From Hymenobacter siberiensis (GTDB taxonomy: Bacteria; Bacteroidota; Bacteroidia; Cytophagales; Hymenobacteraceae): a stretch of 64,000 bases of DNA. The notes beneath the pieces were generated by a model. That model was not told the DNA's origin. It searched no databases and worked only from the letters and a program-made list of their open reading frames with translations. The position numbers and the translations under genes are program-made. Location of the stretch: the NCBI RefSeq assembly GCF_018967845.1, contig NZ_JAHLZZ010000001.1, positions 2,294,001-2,358,000 on the forward strand. Reading direction: 5' to 3'. Of this stretch, positions 57,047 to 64,000 are shown piece by piece (the stretch's first letter is position 1; the number at the start of each line of letters is the position of its first letter).

Positions 57047-58351
57047 ATGCCTGCTGTCGCTCCCAATTCTTCCCCCGAACCACCGGCTGACTCCGCCGCC
57101 CAACTCGCCACGCACGATGAGCAGCTCAAGCAGCTGCGTCGCCAGCTGCAACTCAAACAGTTCGAGTTGGATACGGTACTGGGCGTGGCCTACGACATGA
57201 CGGCCCGCGACCACTCTGTGGATGAGCTGTACCACATGCTGCGCCTCACTCTGCAGGGCCAGCGCAACGTGGTGCAGCTGGTGCTGTTTGCCCGCGAGGA
57301 CGACCATTTTCGCGCCCGCCTAGCACTGGGCTGCGACCTGGCCATGGCCGAAAAGCTGACGCTCTCACCCGCCTTGCTCGGCGGCGAAGTAAAAGAGCCG
57401 CAAGCCGTGGAAGACCTGCTACTGGGGCCGGCCTGGGAAAAATACGAGTTGGTGCTGCCCATTCTGCGGCAGCGCCAGGTGGTGGCCTACGTATTCGTAG
57501 GGGGCCTGCGCACCGACTTCGACCGTCAGCAACTCATTCCCTTCCTCACCTCGCTGGCCAATACGCTGATGGGGGCCGTGGAAAACCGCCGCCTGCAGGC
57601 CCAGCGCGTGGCCGATGCCGCCGTGCGCAAGGAAATCGAGATTGCCCAGGAGGTGCAGGCCATGCTCTTCCCGCGCCAGCTGCCCAACGATGCCGACCTG
57701 GCCATTGAGCGCAGCTATGTGCCGCACACCGAAATCGGGGGCGATTATTACGACGTAGTCGAAATCGACGTCGACCGCCTGCTGCTGTGCGTGGCCGACG
57801 TGAGCGGCAAGGGCGTGCCCGCGTCGCTGCTCATGTCGAACTTCCAGGCCGGGCTGCGCACGCTGCTGCGCCAGGGCGTGCCGCTGGCTACCATCGTGCC
57901 CGAGCTCAACCACTTGCTGTTTCGGAATTCGGGCGGCGAGAAATTTATTACGGCCTTTCTGGGCATTTATAACCGCCGCACCCGCCGCCTGCAATTCGTG
58001 AATGCCGGCCACAACGACCCCCTGCTGCTGGCCGACAACGGCACCGTGACCACGCTCAAGGATGGCACCGTGATGCTGGGCATTATGGAGGAACTGCCGC
58101 TGATGCGGGTGGGCGAAATCGAAATCCCGCACCAATCGCTGCTGCTGCTCTACACCGATGGCCTCACCGAAGTGTTCGACGCCGACGGCAACGAGTTTGG
58201 CGAAGAGGGCGTGCTGGCCGTGCTGCACCGCAGCCGCTACCTGCCGCTGCCCAAGCTGCACCAGGAAATGCTGCGCAGCATCGACGCCTACAGCTCGCGC
58301 GGCTCGCACTTCGCCGATGACGTGACCATACTGAGCTGCCGGTTTAAGTAG
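57047..58351 (+). CDS. PP2C-type protein phosphatase (SpoIIE/RsbU-like) with GAF-like sensor
   Basis: This is likely a signal-responsive serine phosphatase of a partner-switching pathway. The 434-residue protein has a coiled coil (about 20-45, EQLKQLRRQLQLKQFELDTVL) and a GAF-like domain (about 50-185). A linker helix (RKEIEIAQEVQAMLFPRQLP) follows, then the PP2C domain: HTEIGGDYYDVVEID, CVADVSGKGVPASLLMSNFQ, FVNAGHNDPLLL and LYTDGLTEVFDADGNEFG. Asp residues of the two metals are present. Its natural substrate could be the STAS protein at 32585; this is inference. DinB follows after 6 bp. Confidence 0.9.
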   Translation: MPAVAPNSSPEPPADSAAQLATHDEQLKQLRRQLQLKQFELDTVLGVAYDMTARDHSVDELYHMLRLTLQGQRNVVQLVLFAREDDHFRARLALGCDLAMAEKLTLSPALLGGEVKEPQAVEDLLLGPAWEKYELVLPILRQRQVVAYVFVGGLRTDFDRQQLIPFLTSLANTLMGAVENRRLQAQRVADAAVRKEIEIAQEVQAMLFPRQLPNDADLAIERSYVPHTEIGGDYYDVVEIDVDRLLLCVADVSGKGVPASLLMSNFQAGLRTLLRQGVPLATIVPELNHLLFRNSGGEKFITAFLGIYNRRTRRLQFVNAGHNDPLLLADNGTVTTLKDGTVMLGIMEELPLMRVGEIEIPHQSLLLLYTDGLTEVFDADGNEFGEEGVLAVLHRSRYLPLPKLHQEMLRSIDAYSSRGSHFADDVTILSCRFK

Positions 58352-58357
58352 TCATCG

Positions 58358-58918
58358 ATGGTGCCCACCCTCCTGATAGCCGAAATCAGCCAGCGGCTGA
58401 CCACGGCCTTCGACCAACTCAACGGCTGGTTTGCGGCCCCGGCCCCTTTGCGGTGCTACCATCCGGCCAAAGGCGGCTGGACCATCGACGAGATTCTCGA
58501 GCACGTTGCGCTCACCAATCATTTCCTACTCATTCTCATCGAGAAAGGGGCCACCAAGGCGCTCAAAAATGCCCGCGAACTGGACCTGGCCACTGAACTG
58601 GCCATCCGGCAGTCGGCCCGCGTTCGCCTCGATGAGATTAGCCAGCCGGGAGCCTTCACTTGGATGCGGCCCGACCACATGGCACCGCATGGCCTGAAAT
58701 CGGGTCCGGAAGTAGCCGCCACGCTCCGGCAGCAACTGCAGCAGTGCAAGGAGGTGCTGGGCCGCCTGCCCAATGGCGAAGGTGTACTCTACCACACGAC
58801 CATGTCGGTAAACGACCTGGGCAAGATGGACGTGTATGACTTTGTTTACTTCCTTGCCAAGCACGTCGAGCGGCATCTGGGCCAAATCGGACAGGTGGTG
58901 GCCGAGTACCGTTTGTAA
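58358..58918 (+). CDS. DinB-like four-helix protein
   Basis: The 186-residue protein belongs to the DinB/YfiT superfamily of metal-binding four-helix bundles, often thiol transferases. GGWTIDEILEHVALTNHFLL near residue 39 gives the first metal His, and KHVERHLGQIGQV near 168 the other two. The PAKGGWTIDEILEH signature is typical. The substrate thiol (bacillithiol or other) is unknown. It starts 6 bp after the phosphatase stop, so it is in the same operon. It converges with the Wzy-like gene, with only 2 bp between them. Confidence 0.85.
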   Translation: MVPTLLIAEISQRLTTAFDQLNGWFAAPAPLRCYHPAKGGWTIDEILEHVALTNHFLLILIEKGATKALKNARELDLATELAIRQSARVRLDEISQPGAFTWMRPDHMAPHGLKSGPEVAATLRQQLQQCKEVLGRLPNGEGVLYHTTMSVNDLGKMDVYDFVYFLAKHVERHLGQIGQVVAEYRL

Positions 58919-58920
58919 GG

Positions 58921-60408
58921 TCAGGCTGATGTCGTGTTGGTCGGGTCGGTGGCCTCATCCAGCCACGACTGCGCCCGCACCAACAGTGCCAGGCAGATAA
59001 AAAATATCGGCCCAATCTTGTCTACCTCAATCAGCTCATTCAGCGTGAGATGGAAGATGATGACCACCAGCGACAGCGACGCGGCCAGCACCACGCGGCG
59101 CACCTCGGGCCGCGAGCGGGAGCGGTGGTAGAGGCTTTCGGCCAGCAGCAGCGACGTGGCAATCAGGACAACGAACAGCAGAAAGCCCGGAATCCCCTGC
59201 TCGGCCAACTGGAGCAGGAAGTAGTTGTGCGTGGTCGATTTTTCGGGGTTGTCGCTCACGTAGGTGCGGAAGCTCTTCACCGTATAGCGCTTGTATTCGG
59301 GGTAGAAGGTGGCCGCGCCGCTGCCGGTGATGGGCTTATCGCCAATCATGCGGGCGGCGGCCACCCAGCGGTACACGCGCTCCATGCCCGACACATCCTG
59401 CAGCTTGTAGGTGGCTTCGAGGTGCTTTTCGAAATTCTGGCCGTTGAACACCGTGCGCTCGTAATTGGGCGCAAATTCCATGTACCGGTCGCCGGTTACC
59501 ACGTACGTCACGCCCAGCGTCACGGCTACGGCCACGGCCAGCACCACCACCCGCGTGAGGCGCAGGCGCATCACCAGATAAAACAGCCCCGCGATGGGCA
59601 GCGACAGGATGGACGCCCGGGTGTAGGACGTGAGCAGGCCAAATAGCACAATGCCCAGCCCCACGCGCCACGCCAGCCGTGCGCCGCCCCGGCTCGTGGC
59701 CTGAATGGCAAACCAGGCAAACGGCACCAGCAGCGCCAGCATGGCCGCGTAAATAACGTGGTTGCGGAAAAACGGGTGCAGCGCCCAGTTAATTTCGGCA
59801 AAGCTGAAGCCCCTGGTAGCATGGCGGCTGGCCACGTACAGCACGCTCAGGGCGGCTCCGGTCACGTATACGGCCGCGAAACGCCAGGTGTCGTTGGGCC
59901 GCCGCACTATCAGCAGCGTGCCCAGCAGGAAGGGCACAATGTACCACACCTTGGCCAGTAGGTACTTAAAGGATTTCAGCGTATCAACCGAAAACAGGAG
60001 GTCGACGGCTGTCCACAGCAGCATCAGGGCCAGAATTACCAGCAGCGGGTTTATCAGCTCGCGGCGCGGGATGTGGCCCACGCCCAGCATCAGAGCCCCC
60101 AGCACGCAGGCCGTGAGCACCAGCATCAGCGGCTCGGAGGGCATGTCCATGCTCAGCCCGCCAAACAGGCTGATTTCCTGCGAAAAAGGCAGCACGAAAA
60201 ACAGCAGGTAGTACAGCCAGCGCCATTCCACCAGGGCCACCAGCAGGCCCACGGCCAGTAGCGCCGGTAGGAACAGGGCCGGCATCTGGGCTAAGGCCGC
60301 CGCCGCGCCGCCGGCCAGCAGCAGGCCCACAAACCCCATAAACAGGAGCTGGGGCGTATCGAAGGACCGCCAGCGCTGGTCCGGCCGCTCGTTCACGGGC
60401 GGGTTCAC
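58921..60408 (-). CDS. O-antigen ligase/polymerase family protein (Wzy-like)
   Basis: This multi-pass inner-membrane protein (495 aa, about 11-12 TM helices) is predicted to polymerise or ligate surface polysaccharide. The large periplasmic loop lies near residues 300-385, with YKLQDVSGMERVYRWVAAARMIGDKPITGSGAATFYPEY, and THNYFLLQLAEQGIPGFLLFV follows. The SxHNxxLxxLxExGxxG motif is the Wzy_C hallmark. It overlaps the Wzz-like gene by ATGA (60405-60408), so they form one operon. Whether it ligates or polymerises cannot be told by sequence. No terminator is visible in the 2-bp gap to DinB. Confidence 0.88.
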   Translation of the reverse strand: MNPPVNERPDQRWRSFDTPQLLFMGFVGLLLAGGAAAALAQMPALFLPALLAVGLLVALVEWRWLYYLLFFVLPFSQEISLFGGLSMDMPSEPLMLVLTACVLGALMLGVGHIPRRELINPLLVILALMLLWTAVDLLFSVDTLKSFKYLLAKVWYIVPFLLGTLLIVRRPNDTWRFAAVYVTGAALSVLYVASRHATRGFSFAEINWALHPFFRNHVIYAAMLALLVPFAWFAIQATSRGGARLAWRVGLGIVLFGLLTSYTRASILSLPIAGLFYLVMRLRLTRVVVLAVAVAVTLGVTYVVTGDRYMEFAPNYERTVFNGQNFEKHLEATYKLQDVSGMERVYRWVAAARMIGDKPITGSGAATFYPEYKRYTVKSFRTYVSDNPEKSTTHNYFLLQLAEQGIPGFLLFVVLIATSLLLAESLYHRSRSRPEVRRVVLAASLSLVVIIFHLTLNELIEVDKIGPIFFICLALLVRAQSWLDEATDPTNTTSA

Positions 60409-61487
60409 GCCGGGCGCACGGCCCCGGGCCGGTTGTAGCGGTACAGCTCCAGCAGCGCGATGAACACCACCGAAAGCGCGAAGGTGAGCAGCACGGAACC
60501 CAGCACGATGAGCGAGCGCACGGGCTTAAATTTCTTGGTGGCCGGGTAGGCCTTCTGCACCAGGTACACGCTCGAAAGCCGGCCCTTGATGCTAAGCTCG
60601 GCCGTTTCGTAAGCGCTACGGGCCGCGATGAGGCGGGTCTGCAAATCAGTCACGCGGGTTGTGAACATGGCCAGCGAGTCGGTGCCTGCCACGTAGCTTT
60701 CCAGGTTGATGAGGTTGCCGCCATCGGCGCGGGTCAGGCCCCGCAGGCTGCGCCTAAGGCCGGCTACGTCGCCGCCGCTGGCTTCGGCCTTGCGCAGGGC
60801 GGCCTCGGTTTCGATGAGCTGCTTCGCCAGGTAGCGGCCCTGCATTTCGAGGCCAAAAATGCCGTAGCGGCGGCGGGCCCCCACCAGCTCGCGGCGGCTG
60901 CGCTCGAAGCTGGTGCTCAGGTACTCGTAGCGCTGGCCGTAGAGCGCGAGCACGGTGCGGCGGTTTTCCAGCGTCAGCTGCTGGTTTACCGAGTCGATGG
61001 CCCGCACCATGGCGTTGGCCACGGCCGCGGCCAGCTGCTTGTCTTTGTCAATAAAGGTGAGCTCGATGGCGTCGCGCTCGTTGTGCACAATGCTCAGGTT
61101 GCTGCTGAACTCGCTCAGCACGTAGTTATCGGCGGCATCGGTGCCCGGCGCGCCGGCATGGTAGTGTTTGTAGAGGTCGAACTTCTTGATTACCACGTCG
61201 GCGACCGGCTGCGACTCACCGATGGTGATGACGCGGTCCAGGTCTTCGGCCCGGCCACCCAGCTCCAGCCTGCTGCCCATCTCTTTGTCCTGGTCCAGCA
61301 GGCGGTCGGGGTCGGCTGTTTGCGGGTTGGTCGGGATGAAAACGGCGGTGGAGCGGTACTGGTTGGGCAGCAGCAAGGCCACCACCACACTCACCACGGC
61401 GGCCAGCGCCACGGCACCGGCCACAAAATATTTCCAGCGGTTGATAATGGGCCCCAGGCCCACCAGCGAGAAAGAGGGTGCAGACAT
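60405..61487 (-). CDS. Wzz-type chain-length determinant/polysaccharide co-polymerase
   Basis: The 360-residue protein has two TM helices bracketing a periplasmic coiled region. TM1 is YFVAGAVALAAVVSVVVALLLPNQYRS (about 20-45) and ends with the Wzz hallmark LPNQYRSTAVFIP. TM2 is LIVLGSVLLTFALSVVFIALLEL near the C-terminus, after a Pro-rich motif (KAYPATKKFKPVRSL). The region in between has long helices (RRELVGARRRYGIFGLEMQGRYLAKQLIETEAALRKAEA). It likely sets the chain length of the polymer made by the adjacent Wzy-like protein. ATG 61487 was chosen because TM1 must follow closely. A perfect -7 element is 66 bp upstream. Confidence 0.87.
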   Translation of the reverse strand: MSAPSFSLVGLGPIINRWKYFVAGAVALAAVVSVVVALLLPNQYRSTAVFIPTNPQTADPDRLLDQDKEMGSRLELGGRAEDLDRVITIGESQPVADVVIKKFDLYKHYHAGAPGTDAADNYVLSEFSSNLSIVHNERDAIELTFIDKDKQLAAAVANAMVRAIDSVNQQLTLENRRTVLALYGQRYEYLSTSFERSRRELVGARRRYGIFGLEMQGRYLAKQLIETEAALRKAEASGGDVAGLRRSLRGLTRADGGNLINLESYVAGTDSLAMFTTRVTDLQTRLIAARSAYETAELSIKGRLSSVYLVQKAYPATKKFKPVRSLIVLGSVLLTFALSVVFIALLELYRYNRPGAVRPA

Positions 61488-61553
61488 ACAGAAAGGAAAA
61501 CCGCCGGCTCTGCCTGCAAAAATTAGTTGGGCATAAAGCGGGAAAGCGGCGGG

Positions 61554-61561
61554 CAAAGATA
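61554..61561 (-). promoter_or_regulatory. -7 element of the Wzz/Wzy operon
   Basis: Minus strand TATCTTTG matches TAnnTTTG, 66 bp before ATG 61487. Confidence 0.5.
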
Positions 61562-61613
61562 GCCGGAAAATAGCCCTTCGGACCTAATAGTGCGGCTGCC
61601 CCGGCGCGGTGCG

Positions 61614-61621
61614 TAGCTTTG
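61614..61621 (+). promoter_or_regulatory. -7 element of the flippase gene
   Basis: TAGCTTTG matches TAnnTTTG. The coding signal of the flippase begins about 55 bp downstream. Confidence 0.5.
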
Positions 61622-61727
61622 CAGGCCGTGCGCCGCGCCCCGGGACACATTTTCAAAATCTAGCCCTCCCTTCCGCATCAAACGGTTTTTTGGCAATATC
61701 AGCTTCGTCGTCCTGCTCAACCTGCTG

Positions 61728-63113
61728 GTGAAACCCGGCTGGGTGGTGGTCGAAAACCTGGTGCAGGACCGGCTCGGGCACGCCACGTTTGGCCTCATCA
61801 CGGCGCTCTCGGCGCTCACGCTGGTGGTGGCCGCCCTCTCCGATTTGGGCCTGACACCCTACTCCGTGCAGCGCGTAGCGGCCGAGCCGGGCTTTATGGC
61901 CGAAACCTTCCCCACGCTGCTGCCCCTGCGCGGGGCGCTCAACTTCGTGGCCCTGGCCGCCATGCTGGTGGTGGGCTGGGGGCTGGGCTACCGCGGCCCC
62001 GAGCTGGGCCTGCTGGCGGCCGTGGGCGCGGCGCTGCTGCTGGCCCAGTACGGGCAGTTTTTGCGCGGCACCCTCCAGGCTCACCAAAAATTCAACACCG
62101 ACGCCGTCCTCTCGGTGGTCGAAAAATTTCTGCTGCTCGGGGCCGTGCTGGTGCTGCTGCCGGTGGGCCTCACGCTGCCGCGCTACGTAGGCGCGCGGCT
62201 GGGCGCGGCGGCCTTCACCACGGCGCTGCTCTACGGGCTGATGACGCGGTTTTTCGGCCGCGTGAAGTACCGTTGGAAAGGCCCCGTGGCCCGCACCGCC
62301 CTGCGCGCCAGCCTGCCCTTCGCCCTCATGACGCTGCTCTATGGCGTGAACGAGCGCATCGACATGGTGATGCTCGAACGCCTGGCCTCGCCCACCGAGG
62401 CGGGCTACTACGCCGGCGCCTACCGCTGGGTCGATGCCGTGATGATGTACGCCTGGACGGTGCTGCCGCTCTTTTTTGCCAAGTTCGCCAGCGTGCCGAA
62501 GGATGCCGGGGCCCAGCGCGAGCTACTGCGCTTCGGGCAGCGCATCGTCACGCTGCCGCTGCTGTTCGTGGTGGCTTTTATCTTTTTTCGGGGCGAGGTG
62601 GTGTTCTGGCAGTTCAAGCACAGCAGCCCGGCCGAAATAGCCCGTATGACACTGTGTTTGAAAATATTATTCGTCAACGTGCTGGTTCACAGCTTTTTCG
62701 CAATCTATAGCACCCTACTCACCAGCACCACCCACGAGCGGGCCGTGAGCTGGCTGGTGGCCCTCAGCATCGCCCTCAACATTGGTCTGAACCTGGTTTT
62801 TCTGCCCAAATTCGGGGCCATCGCGGCTTCCGTCGATACCCTGATTTGCGCCGCTGCCGTATCGGTGGGCTACCTGGTGCTGGTAGCGCGGCGCACCGGC
62901 GTGGGCGTGCCCGGCCGCCTGCTGGCCCGGCTGCTGCTGTGCTTCGGGCTGCTGTGCGGGGCCTGGGCCGGCCTGCAATACGGTTTGTTCCTAAGCTGGT
63001 GGCTGGAGGCGGGCATCATGGCCGTGGTGTTCGGGCTGCTTGTGCTGGGCACGGGGCTGGTGCGCCGCAACGAAATCAGCCAGCTGCTGCCGGGGAGGGG
63101 AGTTAAGAGTTAA
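61728..63113 (+). CDS. Polysaccharide flippase (Wzx/MATE-like); true start probably near 61677
   Basis: This MVF/Wzx-type transporter moves lipid-linked sugar units across the inner membrane. About 12-14 TM helices are seen in 461 residues from GTG 61728. Hallmarks are ENLVQDRLGHATFGLITALSALTLVVAALSDLGL, NERIDMVMLERLASPTEAGYYAGAYRWVDA and SIALNIGLNLVFLPKFGAIAASVDTL. Reading upstream in the same frame gives IKRFFGNISFVVLLNLLV, which looks like the true family N-terminus, but its first codon is ATC (61677) and no ATG, GTG or TTG occurs there. The C-terminus (GVKS and stop) is encoded by an inverted-repeat arm. It is divergent from wzz and part of the same polysaccharide block. Confidence 0.85.
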   Translation: MKPGWVVVENLVQDRLGHATFGLITALSALTLVVAALSDLGLTPYSVQRVAAEPGFMAETFPTLLPLRGALNFVALAAMLVVGWGLGYRGPELGLLAAVGAALLLAQYGQFLRGTLQAHQKFNTDAVLSVVEKFLLLGAVLVLLPVGLTLPRYVGARLGAAAFTTALLYGLMTRFFGRVKYRWKGPVARTALRASLPFALMTLLYGVNERIDMVMLERLASPTEAGYYAGAYRWVDAVMMYAWTVLPLFFAKFASVPKDAGAQRELLRFGQRIVTLPLLFVVAFIFFRGEVVFWQFKHSSPAEIARMTLCLKILFVNVLVHSFFAIYSTLLTSTTHERAVSWLVALSIALNIGLNLVFLPKFGAIAASVDTLICAAAVSVGYLVLVARRTGVGVPGRLLARLLLCFGLLCGAWAGLQYGLFLSWWLEAGIMAVVFGLLVLGTGLVRRNEISQLLPGRGVKS

Positions 63114-63307
63114 AAGTTAGGAGTTAAGAGTTGAAGTTGGAAGAGCAATAGCCTCATCTATAGATGATTAGAGCGGTTTTCAGGTTCGTGTACACGTAGC
63201 GCGAACTTTGTAGTTCGCGCTACTGCCTGCTGGCCTCATAAGCTGTATACAAATCCGAAAACTGCTCTAACCACCAACTCTTAACTCCTAACCTTTAACT
63301 CTTAACT
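63101..63307. repeat. Nested inverted repeats with 33-bp outer arms
   Basis: Outer arms 63101-63133 and 63275-63307 (AGTTAAGAGTTAAAAG words) pair with one mismatch. Middle arms GAGCGGTTTTC and GAAAACTGCTC follow. The centre (63196-63223) is the hairpin GTAGCGCGAAC/GTTCGCGCTAC, a family B copy. The left arm contains the flippase stop codon, and the right arm ends 8 bp before the GT4 start. Confidence 0.8.
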
Positions 63308-63315
63308 CAACCCCC

Positions 63316-64000
63316 GTGCACATCGCCGTAAATACCCGCTTTCTGCTGCCCGGCGACCACCTCGAAGGCATCGGCCGCTTCACCTACGAGACGCTGCTGC
63401 GCCTCGTGGCGCAGCATCCGGAGGTCACGTTTCACTTCCTGTTCGACCGCGCTTTCGACCCGCGCTACCTGTTTGGGCCCAATGTGGTGCCGCACGTATT
63501 GCAGCCGCCGGCCCGGCATCCGTTGCTGTACGTGGCGTGGTTTGAGGGCGCGGTGGCGGCGTGGCTGGCCCGGTACCGGCCGGCCGCCTTCTTCAGCCCC
63601 GACGGCTTCACGACCCTGAACACGCGCGTGCCCCGCGTCACGGTCATCCACGACCTGGCGTTCGAGCATTTTCCGCTCGATGTGGGCTTGCTGCAACGCA
63701 AGTATTACCACTTTTTTTCGCCGCGCTTCGCCCGCGCCTCGGCGCAGATTGTAGCCGTATCGGAAGCCACCAAGGCCGACATCGTGCAGACCTACGGCAC
63801 CGCGCCCGAAAAAATCAGTGTGGCCTACAACGCACCCGCCGATTTATTTCAGCCCCAGTCAGAGCAAACCCAGCGGGAAATCCGCCGAAAATTCAGCCAT
63901 GGGCAGCCTTATTTTCTGTTCGTGGGGGCCTTGCAGCCGCGCAAAAACCTGGGCAATCTGTTGCGGGCCTTCGACCAGCTTAAAGCCACCGGCGGCGCGG
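63316..64000 (+). CDS. Glycosyltransferase family 4, 3' end beyond window
   Basis: This is likely a sugar transferase of the exopolysaccharide block. The visible 228 residues begin VHIAVNTRFLLPGDHLEGIGRFTYETLLRL, a typical GT4 acceptor-domain start. FFSPDGFTTLNTRVPRVTVIHDLAFEHFP lies near residue 94, and IVAVSEATKADIVQTYGTAPEKISVAYNA near 148. The linker to the donor domain is PYFLFVGALQPRKNLGNLLRAFDQL near 200. No stop occurs before the window ends. GTG 63316 is the first start after the inverted repeat. Donor and acceptor sugars are unknown. Confidence 0.88.
   Translation, partial: MHIAVNTRFLLPGDHLEGIGRFTYETLLRLVAQHPEVTFHFLFDRAFDPRYLFGPNVVPHVLQPPARHPLLYVAWFEGAVAAWLARYRPAAFFSPDGFTTLNTRVPRVTVIHDLAFEHFPLDVGLLQRKYYHFFSPRFARASAQIVAVSEATKADIVQTYGTAPEKISVAYNAPADLFQPQSEQTQREIRRKFSHGQPYFLFVGALQPRKNLGNLLRAFDQLKATGGA

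Noticed and set aside
1..64000. tRNA, rRNA, riboswitch or replication origin
   Set aside because: No cloverleaf, conserved rRNA, known riboswitch core or DnaA-box cluster was recognised by eye.

Overview
The window looks like chromosome of a high-GC Cytophagales bacterium (Bacteroidota), most likely Hymenobacter or a close relative. This is inferred from three things: many starts are preceded by the Bacteroidota -7 element TAnnTTTG, the coding DNA is GC-rich, and the gene families fit (GT9 with a Cys-rich N-terminus, group-IV-like SpeA, GT3 glycogen synthase, DUF6252-like lipoprotein). No rRNA, tRNA, CRISPR array, plasmid or phage module was recognised.

Layout. 1-9.8 kb: GT9 glycosyltransferase (cut by the window edge), a frameshifted lipoprotein, purB, a GT51 transglycosylase, TerC, a polyprenol-phosphate mannosyltransferase, hemG and a GmhB-like phosphatase. 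9.9-13.9 kb: divergent arginine decarboxylase and arginase, then a divergent HxlR regulator/nitroreductase pair. 14.1-16.6 kb: an AT-rich two-gene module (290-aa soluble protein plus 4-TM membrane protein); an IS5-family element interrupts the membrane gene. 16.7-31.5 kb: MFS transporter, argS, LOG, glutathione peroxidase, menA, DEAD-box helicase, methyltransferase, CoA-transferase, trpS, queuosine-precursor transporter. 31.5-43.5 kb: rnz, STAS protein, DUF4198-like protein, glycogen synthase, nitroreductase, carboxylesterase, a second IS5-family element, YitT and a GH13 enzyme. 43.6-49.7 kb: YfcC transporter, a chimeric pseudogene (hydrolase 5' part joined to hutI 3' part), an ECF sigma/beta-barrel pair and PhzF. 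49.7-51.3 kb: a second AT-rich gene interrupted by an identical copy of the first IS. 51.4-58.9 kb: ruvC, a UPF0104/GT2 operon, a peptide ABC permease, a SpoIIE-type phosphatase and DinB. 58.9-64 kb: an exopolysaccharide block (Wzy-like, Wzz-like, flippase, GT4).

Most of the window is housekeeping. The unusual signals are between genes and in the two AT-rich islets. (1) Two 979-bp IS copies, apparently identical and in opposite orientation, each flanked by TA, split genes that read through in frame once the IS and one TA are removed. (2) There is a dense set of inverted repeats: REP-like elements, GTAGCGCG hairpins, and spacers with two roughly 31-bp arms that supply start or stop codons to neighbouring genes. 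(3) A palindromic element lies in frame inside a glycosyltransferase gene. (4) Several genes have the -7 element only 4-6 bp from the start codon, which implies leaderless mRNAs. The best candidate for an undescribed system is the 14.1-16.6 kb pair. Its function cannot be named from sequence alone.
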